Shown: positions 16,992-25,841 of the stretch, in pieces
Numbering within the stretch: the first letter of the stretch is position 1
How the letters are laid out: each line of letters opens with the position of its first letter
Source of the DNA: Pseudarthrobacter sp. MM222
Lineage (GTDB): Bacteria; Actinomycetota; Actinomycetes; Actinomycetales; Micrococcaceae
Assembly (NCBI RefSeq): GCF_947090775.1
Contig: NZ_OX352321.1
Coordinates: 1,674,001 to 1,738,000, forward strand
Reading direction: 5' to 3'
Length of the DNA: 64,000 nucleotides
Translations under genes and position numbers: made by a program
The notes under the pieces: model-generated
Seen by the model: only the letters and a program-made list of their open reading frames with translations
Database searches by the model: none
What the model was told of the DNA's origin: nothing

Positions 16992-17007
16992 GTTAACGCT
17001 GTGTTAC
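16992..17007 (-). promoter_or_regulatory. Candidate GlnR box upstream of glnA2
   Basis: Read on the minus strand it is GTAAC-N6-TTAAC, close to the GlnR consensus GTnAC-N6-GAAAC. It lies about 40 bp upstream of TAAAGT at 17047-17052, a plausible -10 for glnA2, which suits an activator position. Confidence 0.45.
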
Positions 17008-17124
17008 GCGGGGCAGCTGCGCCAGCAATCGGTGCCAATGATTAGTAAAGTGAACGGAGAGCAGCTGCGGGACCCATGCACGAAGGGCCTGGGGCACGGA
17101 CGAATGAACCGGAAAGAGGCCACT

Positions 17125-18465
17125 ATGGACCGCCAGCAAGAGTTTGTCCTGCGGACGATCGAAGAGCGCGACGTGCGGTTCGTGCGTCTGTGGTTCACCG
17201 ACGTCGTGGGATCGCTGAAGTCGGTGGCGCTGGCCCCGGCCGAGGTGGAAGGCGCGTTCGAGGAAGGCCTCGGCTTTGACGGCTCCTCCATCGAGGGACT
17301 GGCCCGCGTCTTCGAATCCGACATGCTGGCCCAGCCGGACCCGGCCACCTTCCAGATCCTGCCCTGGCGTGGCGAGACAGAGGCGACGTCGCGGATGTTC
17401 TGCGACATCCTGACGCCCGACGGCGAACCCTCCGCGGCGGATCCGCGCAACGTGCTCAAGCGCAACCTGGCCAAGGCCGCGGATATGGGCTTCACCTGCT
17501 ACACGCATCCCGAGATCGAGTTCTACCTGTTGAAGTCCCAGGCGCCGGGGCCCGACGGTGCGCCGGTACCGGTCGACGAGGGCGGCTACTTCGACCACGT
17601 CCCGGGCGGCGTGGCCCAGGACTTCCGCCGCACGGCCGTGACGATGCTCGAATCGGTGGGCATCTCCGTGGAGTTCAGCCACCATGAGGCCGGGCCCGGG
17701 CAGAACGAGATCGACCTGCGCTACGCGGATGCCCTGCAGACGGCGGACAACATCATGACGTTCCGGACCGTGATCAAGGAAGTGGCGCTGCAGCAGGGAA
17801 CCTACGCCACCTTCATGCCGAAGCCGTTCACGGCCCACCCGGGCTCCGGCATGCACACCCACTTCTCGCTCTTCGAGGGCGACACCAACGCTTTCTATGA
17901 GGCCGGGGCCGAGTTCCAGCTCTCCGAGACCGCCCGGCAGTTCATCGCCGGCATCCTCAAGCACGCCCCCGAGTTCACCGCGGTGACTAACCAGTTCGTG
18001 AACTCCTACAAGCGCCTGTGGGGCGGGGGAGAGGCTCCGAGCTACCTGAGCTGGGGACACAACAACCGCTCCGCCCTGGTCCGGGTGCCGCTGTACAAGC
18101 CGGGCAAGGGCCAGTCAGCACGGATCGAGTACCGCGGCATCGACTCCGCGGCCAACCCTTACCTCGCGTACGCGGTGCTGCTCGGCGCCGGGCTCAAGGG
18201 CATCGAGGAGGGCTACCAGCTGCCCGCCGCGGCCGAGGACGACATCTGGTCGCTGAGCTCGGCCGAGCGCCGTGCCATGGGCCACGACCCGCTTCCGGCC
18301 AGCCTGCACGACGCCATCCGGTCAATGGAAGAGTCCGAACTCATGCCGCAGATCCTCGGCGAGCAGGTGTTCGAGCACTTCCTGCGCAACAAGCGGGCCG
18401 AATGGCAGGACTACCGTCTCCAGGTGACGCCCTACGAACTGCAGCGCAACCTCGGCATCCTCTAG
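17125..18465 (+). CDS. glnA2: Glutamine synthetase, GSI-alpha type without adenylylation site
   Basis: A 446-residue type I glutamine synthetase, the same length as actinobacterial GlnA2. Key motifs are GFDGSSIEGLARVFESDM, the metal/glutamate site EIEFYLL, GPGQNEIDLRYADAL and the ATP-site KPFTAHPGSGMHTHFSLF. Where GSI-beta enzymes have the adenylylated tyrosine, this protein has DDIWSLSSAERR, so it should not be regulated by GlnE. The start ATG 17125 follows AAAGAGG; upstream in-frame ATGs lack a ribosome site. glnE follows after 9 nt, so the two are co-transcribed. Confidence 0.94.
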   Translation: MDRQQEFVLRTIEERDVRFVRLWFTDVVGSLKSVALAPAEVEGAFEEGLGFDGSSIEGLARVFESDMLAQPDPATFQILPWRGETEATSRMFCDILTPDGEPSAADPRNVLKRNLAKAADMGFTCYTHPEIEFYLLKSQAPGPDGAPVPVDEGGYFDHVPGGVAQDFRRTAVTMLESVGISVEFSHHEAGPGQNEIDLRYADALQTADNIMTFRTVIKEVALQQGTYATFMPKPFTAHPGSGMHTHFSLFEGDTNAFYEAGAEFQLSETARQFIAGILKHAPEFTAVTNQFVNSYKRLWGGGEAPSYLSWGHNNRSALVRVPLYKPGKGQSARIEYRGIDSAANPYLAYAVLLGAGLKGIEEGYQLPAAAEDDIWSLSSAERRAMGHDPLPASLHDAIRSMEESELMPQILGEQVFEHFLRNKRAEWQDYRLQVTPYELQRNLGIL

Positions 18466-18474
18466 GAGCCCCCG

Positions 18475-21400
18475 GTGAGCCTGGCACGACGCCTCATAGC
18501 CGCCGGCTTCAGTGATCTGGAGAAAGGCGAACGGTTCCTGGCCGCCCCGGAGCTGGAGGGGCTCGACCAGGACGTCCTGTTTGCCGGGCTGCAGCTCGCC
18601 GCGAACCCGGATACCGCCCTGCAGTCGCTGGTCCGGCTGATCGAGAAGCACCCTGCCCTCCGGAAGCTGGCGGCGGCGGACCTGGAGACGAGTGAACCGC
18701 TGTACCGCGTGCTCGGCGCCTCCGAGGCGCTGGGCGAGTTCCTGATCCGCCACCCAGAGCACCTTGACGCCTTCGAGGTGACGGCCAGCCCGGAGCCCCG
18801 GGCAGCGGACGCCGCGGTGCTCCGTGCCCGTCTGCTGCAGTCCGTGCGGGCCGATCCGAAATCCGCCCGGCCGGTCGCCGGCCTGGCCGGACAGGAGGGG
18901 TACGAAGCCCTCCGCACGGCCTACCGGCGCGGCCTGGTGGAACTGGCGGTGAAGGACCTCTGCGCTGCCGACCCGCTGGACTTCCTCCCCGCCGCCGGAG
19001 CCGAGCTGGCCGACCTCGCCGGCGCCGCCATCGAGGCCGCCCTCGCCGTGTCCCGGGCCGAGGCCGCCGGGCAATTCAGCGCCGCCGAAGTGGCCGACGT
19101 CGGACTGGCCGTGATCGGCATGGGCAAGTGCGGCGCCCGCGAGCTGAACTACATTTCCGACGTCGACGTCATCTACGTGATCGACTCCGGTGAGCTCGAA
19201 GATTCCCGCGCCAACACCATCGGCACCGCCCTCGCCACCGGGATCTCCCGGGCGATCATGTCCATCGGCCGCGAACCGGGGCTGTGGGAAGTCGATGCGA
19301 ACCTGCGGCCGGAAGGAAAGTCCGGGCCGCTGGTCCGGACCCTGGCCTCGCACGAGAGCTACTACGCCCGCTGGGCCGAGAGCTGGGAGTTCCAGGCCCT
19401 GCTGAAGGCGCGGACCATCGCCGGAGATTCCGCGCTTGGGGCGCGCTACGAGGCCGCCGTCGCGCCGCTCATCTGGTCCTCGGCCGGCCGCGAGGGATTT
19501 GTGGAGTCGGTCCGCTCCATGCGCCGCCGGGTTACCGAGCACATTCCCGCCGAGGAGGAGCGGCGCCAGATCAAGCTGGGCCGCGGCGGACTGCGCGACG
19601 TGGAGTTCACCGTCCAGCTGTTGCAGCTGGTGCATGGAAAATCGGATGAATCGCTGCGCCACCGCGACACCACGTCCGCTATCGCCGCGCTGTCCGCCGG
19701 CGGGTACATCGGCCGCTCGGACGCCGCCGAGTTCGACCGGGACTACCGCTACCTGCGGCTGCTCGAGCACCGGATCCAGCTGTTCCAGCTGCGCCGCACC
19801 CACCTGATGCCGGTCCAGGAGGCCGCACTGCGCGCCCTGGCGAAAGCAGTCTTGGGTCCCTTCTCCAGTGAGCGGCCCCAGCCTGATGCCCTGATGGCCG
19901 CATGGCGCAAGACCAAGCGCTCGGTCCGGGAGCTGCACGACCGCATCTTCTACCGCCCGCTGCTGAACACCGCCGCGACGCTCAGCAGCGAGGAGGCCCG
20001 GCTGACCCCGGAGGCCGCCCAAGGGCGGCTCGCCGCGCTCGGTTACCTCGACCCGCAGGGCGCCATGCGGCACATCGAGGCCCTCACGGCCGGAGTCAGC
20101 CGCCGCGCGGCACTCCAGCGGCAACTGCTGCCGATCCTGCTGGGATGGCTGGCCGACGGCGTCGATCCCGACGGTGGCCTGCTCGCCTTCCGCCGCGTCA
20201 GCGAGGCGCTAGGCACCACGCACTGGTACCTCGGCCTGCTCCGGGACTCGACCGCGGCCGCTGAGCGGCTCTGCCACGTCCTGGCCAACTCCCGGCTGAT
20301 TGCCGATCTCCTCGAGGTGTCGCCGGAATCCGTGGCCTGGCTCGGCTCGGACAAGGAGCTCGTGCCCCTGAGCTTTGAGGCGCAGTGGCAGGAGATCGCT
20401 TCGAAGATGTCCCGGCACGCGGAGCCGGAAAGCGCGATGCGCCTGATCCGGCTTATCCGCCGCCGGGAGATCCTGCGGACCGCCATCGCCGACAGCGCGG
20501 GGCTGCTGGACCAGGACCAGGTCGGCGCGGCCCTCGCCGACACCGACCGCGCGGCGGTGCTGGGGGCTCTGCGGGTGGCGGAAACCATGGTCACGGCCGG
20601 GGAGCCGCTCAAGACGCACGTGTTGGTTGTCGCCATGGGCCGGCAAGGCGGGCGCGAGATCGGCTACGGTTCGGACGCCGACGTCATGTACGTCCACCGG
20701 GGCCTGCCGGGGGTGCCCGATGAGGAGGCCCAGAACCAGGCCGCCCAGATTGTCGGCCGGCTCTCCACCCTTCTGACCCAGCCGCTGAAACCGGCCATCC
20801 TGGCCGAACGCGTGCTGATGGTCGACGCCGACCTGCGGCCCGAGGGCAAGAGCGGCCCGATGGTGCGCTCCCTGGAGTCCTACGCCGAGTACTACCGCCG
20901 GTGGTCGCTCATCTGGGAAGCCCAGGCCCTCTTGCGTGCCCGCCCGATGGCCGGTGACGACGAGCTGGCCCGCGACTTCGTGGCCCTCATCGACCCCATC
21001 CGCTACCCGGAGGAGCTCTCCGGGAGCGACGAACGCGAAGTCCGGCGCGTCAAGGCCCGGGTCGAGGCCGAACGGCTGCCGCGCGGGGCGGACCCTGCCC
21101 GCCACCTCAAGCTCGGCCGCGGCGGCCTGAGCGACGTCGAATGGCTGGCCCAGCTGATCCAGCTCCAGCACGCGGGCAAGCATCCGGAACTGCGGACCAC
21201 CACCACGGTGGAAGCGCTGGAGGCGGCGGCCCGTCTGGGCCTGCTGGAGGAACCGGACGTCGAAGTCCTGCTCCGCTCCTGGCGGCTGGCGAGCCGGATC
21301 CGGTCGGCCAACGTGATCTGGACCGGCCGGGCCTCGGATCTGCTGCCGTCCTCGCGCCGCGATCTCGAGGCGGTGGCGCGCTGGTGCGGCTATGGACAGG

Positions 21401-21486
21401 GCAACGCGGCGGAGCTCGAGGAGGACTACCTGCGCCTCAGCCGGCGCGCCCGGGGCGTGTTCGAACGGGTTTTCTACGGTCAGTGA
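18475..21486 (+). CDS. glnE: Bifunctional glutamine synthetase adenylyltransferase/adenylyl-removing enzyme
   Basis: A 1003-residue protein with two nucleotidyltransferase halves. The deadenylylating domain carries GMGKCGARELNYISDVDVIYV (about residues 218-238) and the adenylylating domain MGRQGGREIGYGSDADVMYV (about 720-740); each contains the G-S-D-x-D/E metal site. Each is followed by a helical repeat with LKLGRGGLxDVEW-type motifs. It attaches or removes AMP on the regulated glutamine synthetase, here the product at 23396-24820. The GTG start is 9 nt after glnA2, with AGGAG upstream. The length matches actinobacterial GlnE. Confidence 0.97.
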   Translation: MSLARRLIAAGFSDLEKGERFLAAPELEGLDQDVLFAGLQLAANPDTALQSLVRLIEKHPALRKLAAADLETSEPLYRVLGASEALGEFLIRHPEHLDAFEVTASPEPRAADAAVLRARLLQSVRADPKSARPVAGLAGQEGYEALRTAYRRGLVELAVKDLCAADPLDFLPAAGAELADLAGAAIEAALAVSRAEAAGQFSAAEVADVGLAVIGMGKCGARELNYISDVDVIYVIDSGELEDSRANTIGTALATGISRAIMSIGREPGLWEVDANLRPEGKSGPLVRTLASHESYYARWAESWEFQALLKARTIAGDSALGARYEAAVAPLIWSSAGREGFVESVRSMRRRVTEHIPAEEERRQIKLGRGGLRDVEFTVQLLQLVHGKSDESLRHRDTTSAIAALSAGGYIGRSDAAEFDRDYRYLRLLEHRIQLFQLRRTHLMPVQEAALRALAKAVLGPFSSERPQPDALMAAWRKTKRSVRELHDRIFYRPLLNTAATLSSEEARLTPEAAQGRLAALGYLDPQGAMRHIEALTAGVSRRAALQRQLLPILLGWLADGVDPDGGLLAFRRVSEALGTTHWYLGLLRDSTAAAERLCHVLANSRLIADLLEVSPESVAWLGSDKELVPLSFEAQWQEIASKMSRHAEPESAMRLIRLIRRREILRTAIADSAGLLDQDQVGAALADTDRAAVLGALRVAETMVTAGEPLKTHVLVVAMGRQGGREIGYGSDADVMYVHRGLPGVPDEEAQNQAAQIVGRLSTLLTQPLKPAILAERVLMVDADLRPEGKSGPMVRSLESYAEYYRRWSLIWEAQALLRARPMAGDDELARDFVALIDPIRYPEELSGSDEREVRRVKARVEAERLPRGADPARHLKLGRGGLSDVEWLAQLIQLQHAGKHPELRTTTTVEALEAAARLGLLEEPDVEVLLRSWRLASRIRSANVIWTGRASDLLPSSRRDLEAVARWCGYGQGNAAELEEDYLRLSRRARGVFERVFYGQ

Positions 21487-21569
21487 CGCTGCCCCGCCCC
21501 CGGCCGCCCAAACCGGCGTTCGGGCCGTAACGGCTGACACGCCACGGCCCCGGTGCTACCTTGGGGCCC

Positions 21570-21986
21570 ATGGCCAAGCAAATGTTCCTGAATCTTCCCG
21601 TCAAGAACCTCGACAAGACGGTGGAATTTTTCACCGCGCTGGGGTTTTCCTTCAACCCTGACTTTACCGATGAAAATGCCACCTGCATGATCGTCAACGA
21701 CGGCGCTTTTGTGATGCTGCTGGTGGAGGAGTACTTCCGAACCTTCACCTCGAAGTCGATCGCCGACGCGGGCAGCACCACCGAGGCCATTCTGTCCTTC
21801 TCGCTGGAGAGCCGCGAGGCGGTGGACGAAATGGTCCGCAAGGCCCTGTCCTCCGGCGGGACCCCGTCCCAGGAGGCCCAGGACTACGGCTTCATGTACA
21901 CGCACAGCTTTCAGGACCCTGACGGCCACCAGTGGGAAGTCTTCTGGATGGACCCGGCCGGACCGCCCAAGGATGCGGCCCTGTAG
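21570..21986 (+). CDS. VOC-family protein (PhnB/glyoxalase-like)
   Basis: A 138-residue single VOC pair: MFLNLPVKNLDKTVEFFTALGF opens the fold and QDPDGHQWEVFWMDP closes it with the conserved glutamate. Such proteins are glyoxalases, dioxygenases or resistance proteins; the substrate cannot be assigned. The ATG at 21570 has TACCTT 7 nt upstream and no ribosome site, consistent with a leaderless mRNA. It is a single gene after glnE. Confidence 0.88.
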   Translation: MAKQMFLNLPVKNLDKTVEFFTALGFSFNPDFTDENATCMIVNDGAFVMLLVEEYFRTFTSKSIADAGSTTEAILSFSLESREAVDEMVRKALSSGGTPSQEAQDYGFMYTHSFQDPDGHQWEVFWMDPAGPPKDAAL

Positions 21987-22031
21987 TCCGGCGGCCCGGT
22001 CCTCTGGCGGCGGACTGGGTACGATTCTGTT

Positions 22032-22547
22032 ATGGCTGAAAACGTGTGGCTGCTGCCGCTGAAGGACCTCGACGACGACGCCCGCGCCATCAAGCTGGGG
22101 GAGATCGCGGAGCTGGAAGTGGCGGAGGACCAGGGCCGCTTCGTCGGGGATCCGCTGCGGATGATGCTGATCGCGCTGGAAGAGGAATCCCGCCATCCGT
22201 TTGCGGTGGACTCCGACGGGGCGGCCGTGGGCGTGCTGACGCTGCAGGCCGGTGCCGCCAGCCTCGCCGGGTGGCCGGACGATGACTCGGTATGGCTGCT
22301 CCGCGGCTTCCTGATTGACCGGAGGCACCAGGGCAAGGGCCTTGGGACCAGCGCCGCGGATGCCGCCGTCCGGGCCGCCGCCAAACTGACGGCTGCCCTC
22401 GGCGGGGACCAGACCGGCGTCGTGCTTTCCGTCAACGAAGTCAATCCGGCCGGCCGGGCCGCCTACCGAAAGGCCGGGTTCGAGGACCGGGGCCAGTACC
22501 TTGGCGGCGACTCCGGCCCGCAGCGGACCATGTACCGGGCCTTCTGA
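22032..22547 (+). CDS. GNAT-family N-acetyltransferase
   Basis: A 171-residue GNAT protein. The acetyl-CoA pyrophosphate loop RRHQGKGLGTSAADAAV (motif A) and the NPAGRAAYRKAGFEDRG segment (motif B) are clear. It resembles SpeG/PaiA-like acetyltransferases, but the acceptor is unknown. TACGAT lies 6 nt before ATG 22032, again pointing to a leaderless transcript. No operon partner is evident. Confidence 0.87.
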   Translation: MAENVWLLPLKDLDDDARAIKLGEIAELEVAEDQGRFVGDPLRMMLIALEEESRHPFAVDSDGAAVGVLTLQAGAASLAGWPDDDSVWLLRGFLIDRRHQGKGLGTSAADAAVRAAAKLTAALGGDQTGVVLSVNEVNPAGRAAYRKAGFEDRGQYLGGDSGPQRTMYRAF

Positions 22548-22589
22548 CCCTCAAGCGCCTTGAATAAGGCACCGAGTGCGTCACAGCTC

Positions 22590-22633
22590 GTCAACTCTTG
22601 TTGACCCTGCCGGTGAGGTCAACTAAAGTTGAC
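22590..22633 (+). promoter_or_regulatory. Promoter with twin GTCAAC-N4-GTTGAC operators
   Basis: Two perfect palindromes, at 22590-22605 and 22618-22633, start 28 bp apart. They sit on a good promoter: TTGACC (22601-22606), a 17-nt spacer, TAAAGT (22624-22629). A protein bound to both would cover both promoter elements. The obvious candidate is the HTH protein encoded just downstream. Confidence 0.7.
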
Positions 22634-22648
22634 GCCAGGAGGTGTCCG

Positions 22649-22849
22649 GTGAAGACATTGATCGGTTCGATGGACGGCAAGGGCCCCGCGGAGGCTCTGT
22701 ACGCGGTTGCGGAGCTCCACAAGGAATTGGCCCGCACCGAGACGGAAGTCGTGTTGCGCGCACGGCAGGCCGGACTGTCGTGGGAGGCCATCGCAACCTG
22801 CCTTGGCGTGAGCAAGCAGGCGGTGCATAAGAAGTACGGCAAGCGATGA
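22649..22849 (+). CDS. Small helix-turn-helix DNA-binding protein
   Basis: A 66-residue protein. The N-terminal half (AEALYAVAELHKELARTETEVV) is a helical segment that could dimerise; the C-terminal half is a clear helix-turn-helix: GLSWEAIATCLGVSKQAVHKKYGKR. I chose GTG 22649 because AGGAGG lies 6 nt upstream, although an upstream in-frame start would give 83 residues. In other actinobacteria similar small HTH proteins occur next to Clp-type genes, but none is adjacent here. The twin palindromes over its promoter suggest an autorepressor. Confidence 0.75.
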   Translation: MKTLIGSMDGKGPAEALYAVAELHKELARTETEVVLRARQAGLSWEAIATCLGVSKQAVHKKYGKR

Positions 22850-22903
22850 ACCCGGGCTTGTAGACTGCTGCGGTACGTGTCCCTCGACGATTAGGAGCAG
22901 TCA

Positions 22904-23257
22904 ATGAACTACAGCGGAAGCCAGTCTGAGAAGGCCGTGCCGGCGGGTGAGCTTGATCGGCGTCATGTAGGCCAGACGCTTAGCTTTCAGTCCAATGATT
23001 TCACCGTGGTGTTCGGCACTATCGCCGGCATTGCCAAGACGGAGGCGCGGGTTTATTTGGCTCTCCTTGGGGTCGCGGGTGGCACGCACCTGAAGGATGA
23101 GTACGATCTGCCCGTTGATCAGGTGGTCTACTTGCAGCCAGATCCGCTGACCAGCGCGGAAAAGAGCCTGTCGGAGGCCGGGAAGATCGTAAAGGAAAAG
23201 ATCGACGAAATCGCGAAGAACATTCGCGAGCGGCAACAGAAGCCCGATTCGGAGTAG
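22904..23257 (+). CDS. Protein of unknown function
   Basis: A 117-residue soluble protein with ATG 22904 preceded by AGGAGCAG. Residues 15-85 look like a small beta-rich domain (QTLSFQSNDFTVVFGTIAGI, then EARVYLALLGVAG and DQVVYLQPDP), followed by a charged helix of about 30 residues (EKSLSEAGKIVKEKIDEIAKN). There is no signal peptide or membrane segment. I do not recognise the family. It is 54 nt after the small HTH gene on the same strand and ends at a strong bidirectional terminator, so co-transcription with the HTH gene is possible. Confidence 0.7.
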   Translation: MNYSGSQSEKAVPAGELDRRHVGQTLSFQSNDFTVVFGTIAGIAKTEARVYLALLGVAGGTHLKDEYDLPVDQVVYLQPDPLTSAEKSLSEAGKIVKEKIDEIAKNIRERQQKPDSE

Positions 23258-23292
23258 GTGGCTGGCGCCGGCCACAGGTGGCCGGGCGCAAA

Positions 23293-23346
23293 AAGAGTCC
23301 GCACGCGCTGCCGTTGCCCGAAGGCTGGCAGCTCGTGCGGACTCTT
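23293..23346. terminator. Strong bidirectional terminator between convergent genes
   Basis: A 13-bp stem, AAGAGTCCGCACG with CGTGCGGACTCTT, encloses a second inner stem (GCTGCC/GGCAGC). An A-run precedes it on the plus strand, giving a T-run for transcripts coming from glnA on the minus strand. Confidence 0.85.
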
Positions 23347-23395
23347 CTGCACTCAACCGGGCGTGGCCCGGAGATGTGGCTGGAGGCCGTAGTGG

Positions 23396-24820
23396 CTAGA
23401 CGCCGTAGTACAGCTCGAACTCGTACGGGTTCGGGCGCAGCGAGAGCGGACGGATCTCGTTCTCGTACTTGTACTCGATCCAGGTGTCGATCAGGTCCTG
23501 GGTGAAGACGCCGCCGGCCTGCAGGAACTCGTTGTCCTCGGCGAGGGCATCCAGGGCCTCCTCGAGCGTGCCCGGAGCCTTCGGGATGTCCTTGGCTTCC
23601 TCGGCGGGGAGCTCGTAGAGGTCCTTGTCGATCGGAGCGGGCGGCTCGATGCGGTTGCGGATGCCGTCGATGCCGGCCATCAGCTGGGCAGCGAAGGCCA
23701 GGTACGGGTTGGACGAGGGGTCCGGAGCGCGGAATTCGATGCGCTTGGCCTTCGGGTTGGAACCCGTGATCGGGATGCGGATACCGGCCGAGCGGTTGCC
23801 CTGCGAGTAAACCATGTTGACCGGAGCTTCGAAGCCCTTGACCAGGCGGCGGTAGGAGTTCACCGTCGGGTTGGTGAACGCAAGCACGGCCGAGGAGTGC
23901 TTCAGCAGGCCCCCGATGTACCAGCGGGCCATGTCGGACAGGCCGGCGTAACCCTTCTCGTCGTAGAACAGCGGCTCGCCGCCATTCCACAGCGACTGGT
24001 GGCAGTGCATGCCCGAGCCGTTGTCACCGAAGACCGGCTTCGGCATGAACGTGACGGACTTGCCCCAGGCGTCGGCGGTGTTCTTGATGACGTACTTGAA
24101 CTTCTGCAGGTCATCTGCCGCGTGCGTCAGCGTGGTGAACTTGTAGTTGATCTCGGCCTGGCCGGCGGAGCCCACCTCGTGGTGGCTGCGCTCAACCTCA
24201 AGGCCGGCCTCGTCCAGGGCGATGCACATGGCATCGCGGAGGTCGGCCTGCTTGTCGGTGGGGGAGACCGGGAAGTAACCGCCCTTGATGGGGGTCTTGT
24301 AGCCGAGGTTTCCGCCTTCTTCTTCGCGGCCCGTGTTCCAGTGGGCTTCCTCGGAATCGATCTTGTAGAAGCTGCCCTGCGGGGACGACTGGTACTGCAC
24401 GTTGTCGAAGACGAAGAACTCGGCCTCCGGCGCAAAGAACGCGGTGTCAGCGATGCCCGTGGACGCGAGGTAGGCCTCTGCCTTCTCGGCCACGCCGCGG
24501 GGATCGCGGTGGTAGGGGTCGCCGGTCCGCGGGTTCACGATCGAGAAGTTCAGCGCAAGGGTCTTCTCCAGGCGGAACGTGTCGAGGAAGGCCGTGGTGA
24601 CGTCCGGGATGAGCTGCATGTCCGACTCGGCGATGCCCTGGAAGCCGCGGATGGAGGATCCGTCGAAAAGCTGGCCGTTGACGAAGAAGTCCGCGTCAAC
24701 ACTCTTGGCGGGCACATTGAAGTGCTGCTGAACGCCGGGGAGGTCGGTGAAGCGGATATCGACGAATCGTACGTCTTCGTCTTTGATGAACTTGAGGACT
24801 TCGTCCGCAGTCTTGAACAT
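23396..24820 (-). CDS. glnA: Glutamine synthetase, GSI-beta type (adenylylatable)
   Basis: A 474-residue dodecameric-type glutamine synthetase, the main ammonia-assimilating enzyme. Signatures are [18 protein letters not shown], the catalytic region EAEFFVFD and [15 protein letters not shown], and [18 protein letters not shown]. The adenylylation tyrosine is present as Y402 in [10 protein letters not shown], so it is the expected target of the GlnE encoded at 18475-21486. The start ATG 24818-24820 follows AAGGAGCATAG. A good GlnR-like box lies 155 bp upstream. The RDD-protein gene is divergent. Confidence 0.97.
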   Translation of the reverse strand: MFKTADEVLKFIKDEDVRFVDIRFTDLPGVQQHFNVPAKSVDADFFVNGQLFDGSSIRGFQGIAESDMQLIPDVTTAFLDTFRLEKTLALNFSIVNPRTGDPYHRDPRGVAEKAEAYLASTGIADTAFFAPEAEFFVFDNVQYQSSPQGSFYKIDSEEAHWNTGREEEGGNLGYKTPIKGGYFPVSPTDKQADLRDAMCIALDEAGLEVERSHHEVGSAGQAEINYKFTTLTHAADDLQKFKYVIKNTADAWGKSVTFMPKPVFGDNGSGMHCHQSLWNGGEPLFYDEKGYAGLSDMARWYIGGLLKHSSAVLAFTNPTVNSYRRLVKGFEAPVNMVYSQGNRSAGIRIPITGSNPKAKRIEFRAPDPSSNPYLAFAAQLMAGIDGIRNRIEPPAPIDKDLYELPAEEAKDIPKAPGTLEEALDALAEDNEFLQAGGVFTQDLIDTWIEYKYENEIRPLSLRPNPYEFELYYGV

Positions 24821-24974
24821 CTATGCTCCTTACGCATATGAAAGATCTGGCCGTCAGGGCCATGTGGTCCAGCGCAGTCCGACAGCGGGGAGAACGAAAA
24901 GTCCGCCCCGCTCCTATGCCGCCAGCAACTGTTACCACCCTAAGGACATGGGATTTCACTCCGGTGTCCGCTTT

Positions 24975-24990
24975 GTTTCGGGCACGTTAC
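24975..24990 (-). promoter_or_regulatory. GlnR box upstream of glnA
   Basis: On the minus strand the sequence is GTAAC-GTGCCC-GAAAC, an exact match to the actinobacterial GlnR half-pair GTnAC-N6-GAAAC. It lies about 155 bp upstream of the glnA start codon. A weaker second copy may follow about 22 bp further upstream (TTTAC-N6-GGGTA). Confidence 0.6.
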
Positions 24991-25022
24991 AGAATACCCG
25001 GACATGTAAACGGTAGTCGGCG

Positions 25023-25055
25023 TCCACAGTGTGACCAATCCGGTTCCACAGTGTG
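25023..25055. repeat. Direct repeat TCCACAGTGTG in the glnA/RDD intergenic region
   Basis: Two identical 11-bp copies at 25023-25033 and 25045-25055 start 22 bp apart, two helical turns. Each core is itself nearly palindromic (CCAC-AGT-GTGG). They lie between divergent genes and could be a regulator site. Confidence 0.5.
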
Positions 25056-25118
25056 GCCATTCAAAGTCCACTCCGTGAACAGCGAGGAGAGGCCTGCTTT
25101 CCCCGATAGTCTTGGAGG

Positions 25119-25556
25119 GTGGTTGATCGCAAAGACATAGGCTCATGGCTCAGCGGGCCGGACACGTCCGGCATCTCGAAGTACCCGGGGGAGCGGCTGG
25201 GCCTGCCCGAGGCCGGCCCCGGCTCGATCGCCCGCGCCGGCCGCCGTATCCTTGCCATCTGCATCGACTGGGGCATTGCCCTGCTCATCAGCAACTACGC
25301 CTTCGCCGGGAACCCGTGGGCCACGCTGGCGGTGTTCGCCGCAGAGCAGGCGCTGCTGATCGGCACGCTCGGCTACAGCATCGGGCACCGCATCCTGGGG
25401 ATCCACGTGGTCCGGATCGGCGGCGGCCCCGCAGGTCCACTGCCTGCCCTGGTCCGCAGCCTGCTCCTGTGCCTCGTGGTCCCCGCCGTCATTTTCGACC
25501 CGGACCAGCGCGGCCTGCACGACAAGGCCATGAACACGGTGCTGGTCCGGATGTAA
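25119..25556 (+). CDS. RDD-family membrane protein
   Basis: A 145-residue protein with three or four hydrophobic helices and the RDD pattern: arginine in ARAGRRILAICIDWG, an aspartate in that same helix, and GHRILGIHVVR followed by FDPDQRGLHDKAMNTVLV. RDD proteins are poorly characterised; some act in ion transport. Start GTG 25119 has TAGTCT 6 nt upstream, implying a leaderless mRNA. Its position divergent from glnA is conserved in Micrococcaceae as far as I recall. Confidence 0.87.
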   Translation: MVDRKDIGSWLSGPDTSGISKYPGERLGLPEAGPGSIARAGRRILAICIDWGIALLISNYAFAGNPWATLAVFAAEQALLIGTLGYSIGHRILGIHVVRIGGGPAGPLPALVRSLLLCLVVPAVIFDPDQRGLHDKAMNTVLVRM

Positions 25557-25643
25557 CTTTTCGACGGCGGCCGGGCCCCCCGTTGGTCTCACTCCCCGGC
25601 ACTGGAAGCTTCCGCGAGCCCCGCGCGAGTGTTCGGCGATTCC

Positions 25644-25703
25644 ACCATTTGCCCAATATGGCCGCTATGCACACCTGCATTGCGGCCATTTGCGTCAACT
25701 GGG
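25644..25703. repeat. Extragenic palindromic repeat, copy 1
   Basis: CCATTTGCCCAATATGGCC starts the element; ATGGCCGCTATGCA (25658-25671) and TGCATTGCGGCCAT (25676-25689) form a hairpin with one mismatch around CACC, followed by TTGCGTCAACTGG. It shares these words with the copies at 25842, 63258 and 63822. Confidence 0.7.
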
Positions 25704-25841
25704 CGTTAACGGCGGAGCAATGCGCTGGGCTGCGCTCCCGGAATGTGGCTTTCGACGGCGGAGGGTTGCCCTCTGTCTTAGCAAGGCATTGCCGACGTGC
25801 CTCAAGCTCCTGCGATTTGCCAGTAATGGCCGGGAGGAGTC

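Noticed and set aside
17125..18465. glnA2 as a eukaryote-type GSII enzyme
   Set aside because: Length 446 and the motif set are those of type I-alpha; GSII proteins are about 340 residues with different spacing.
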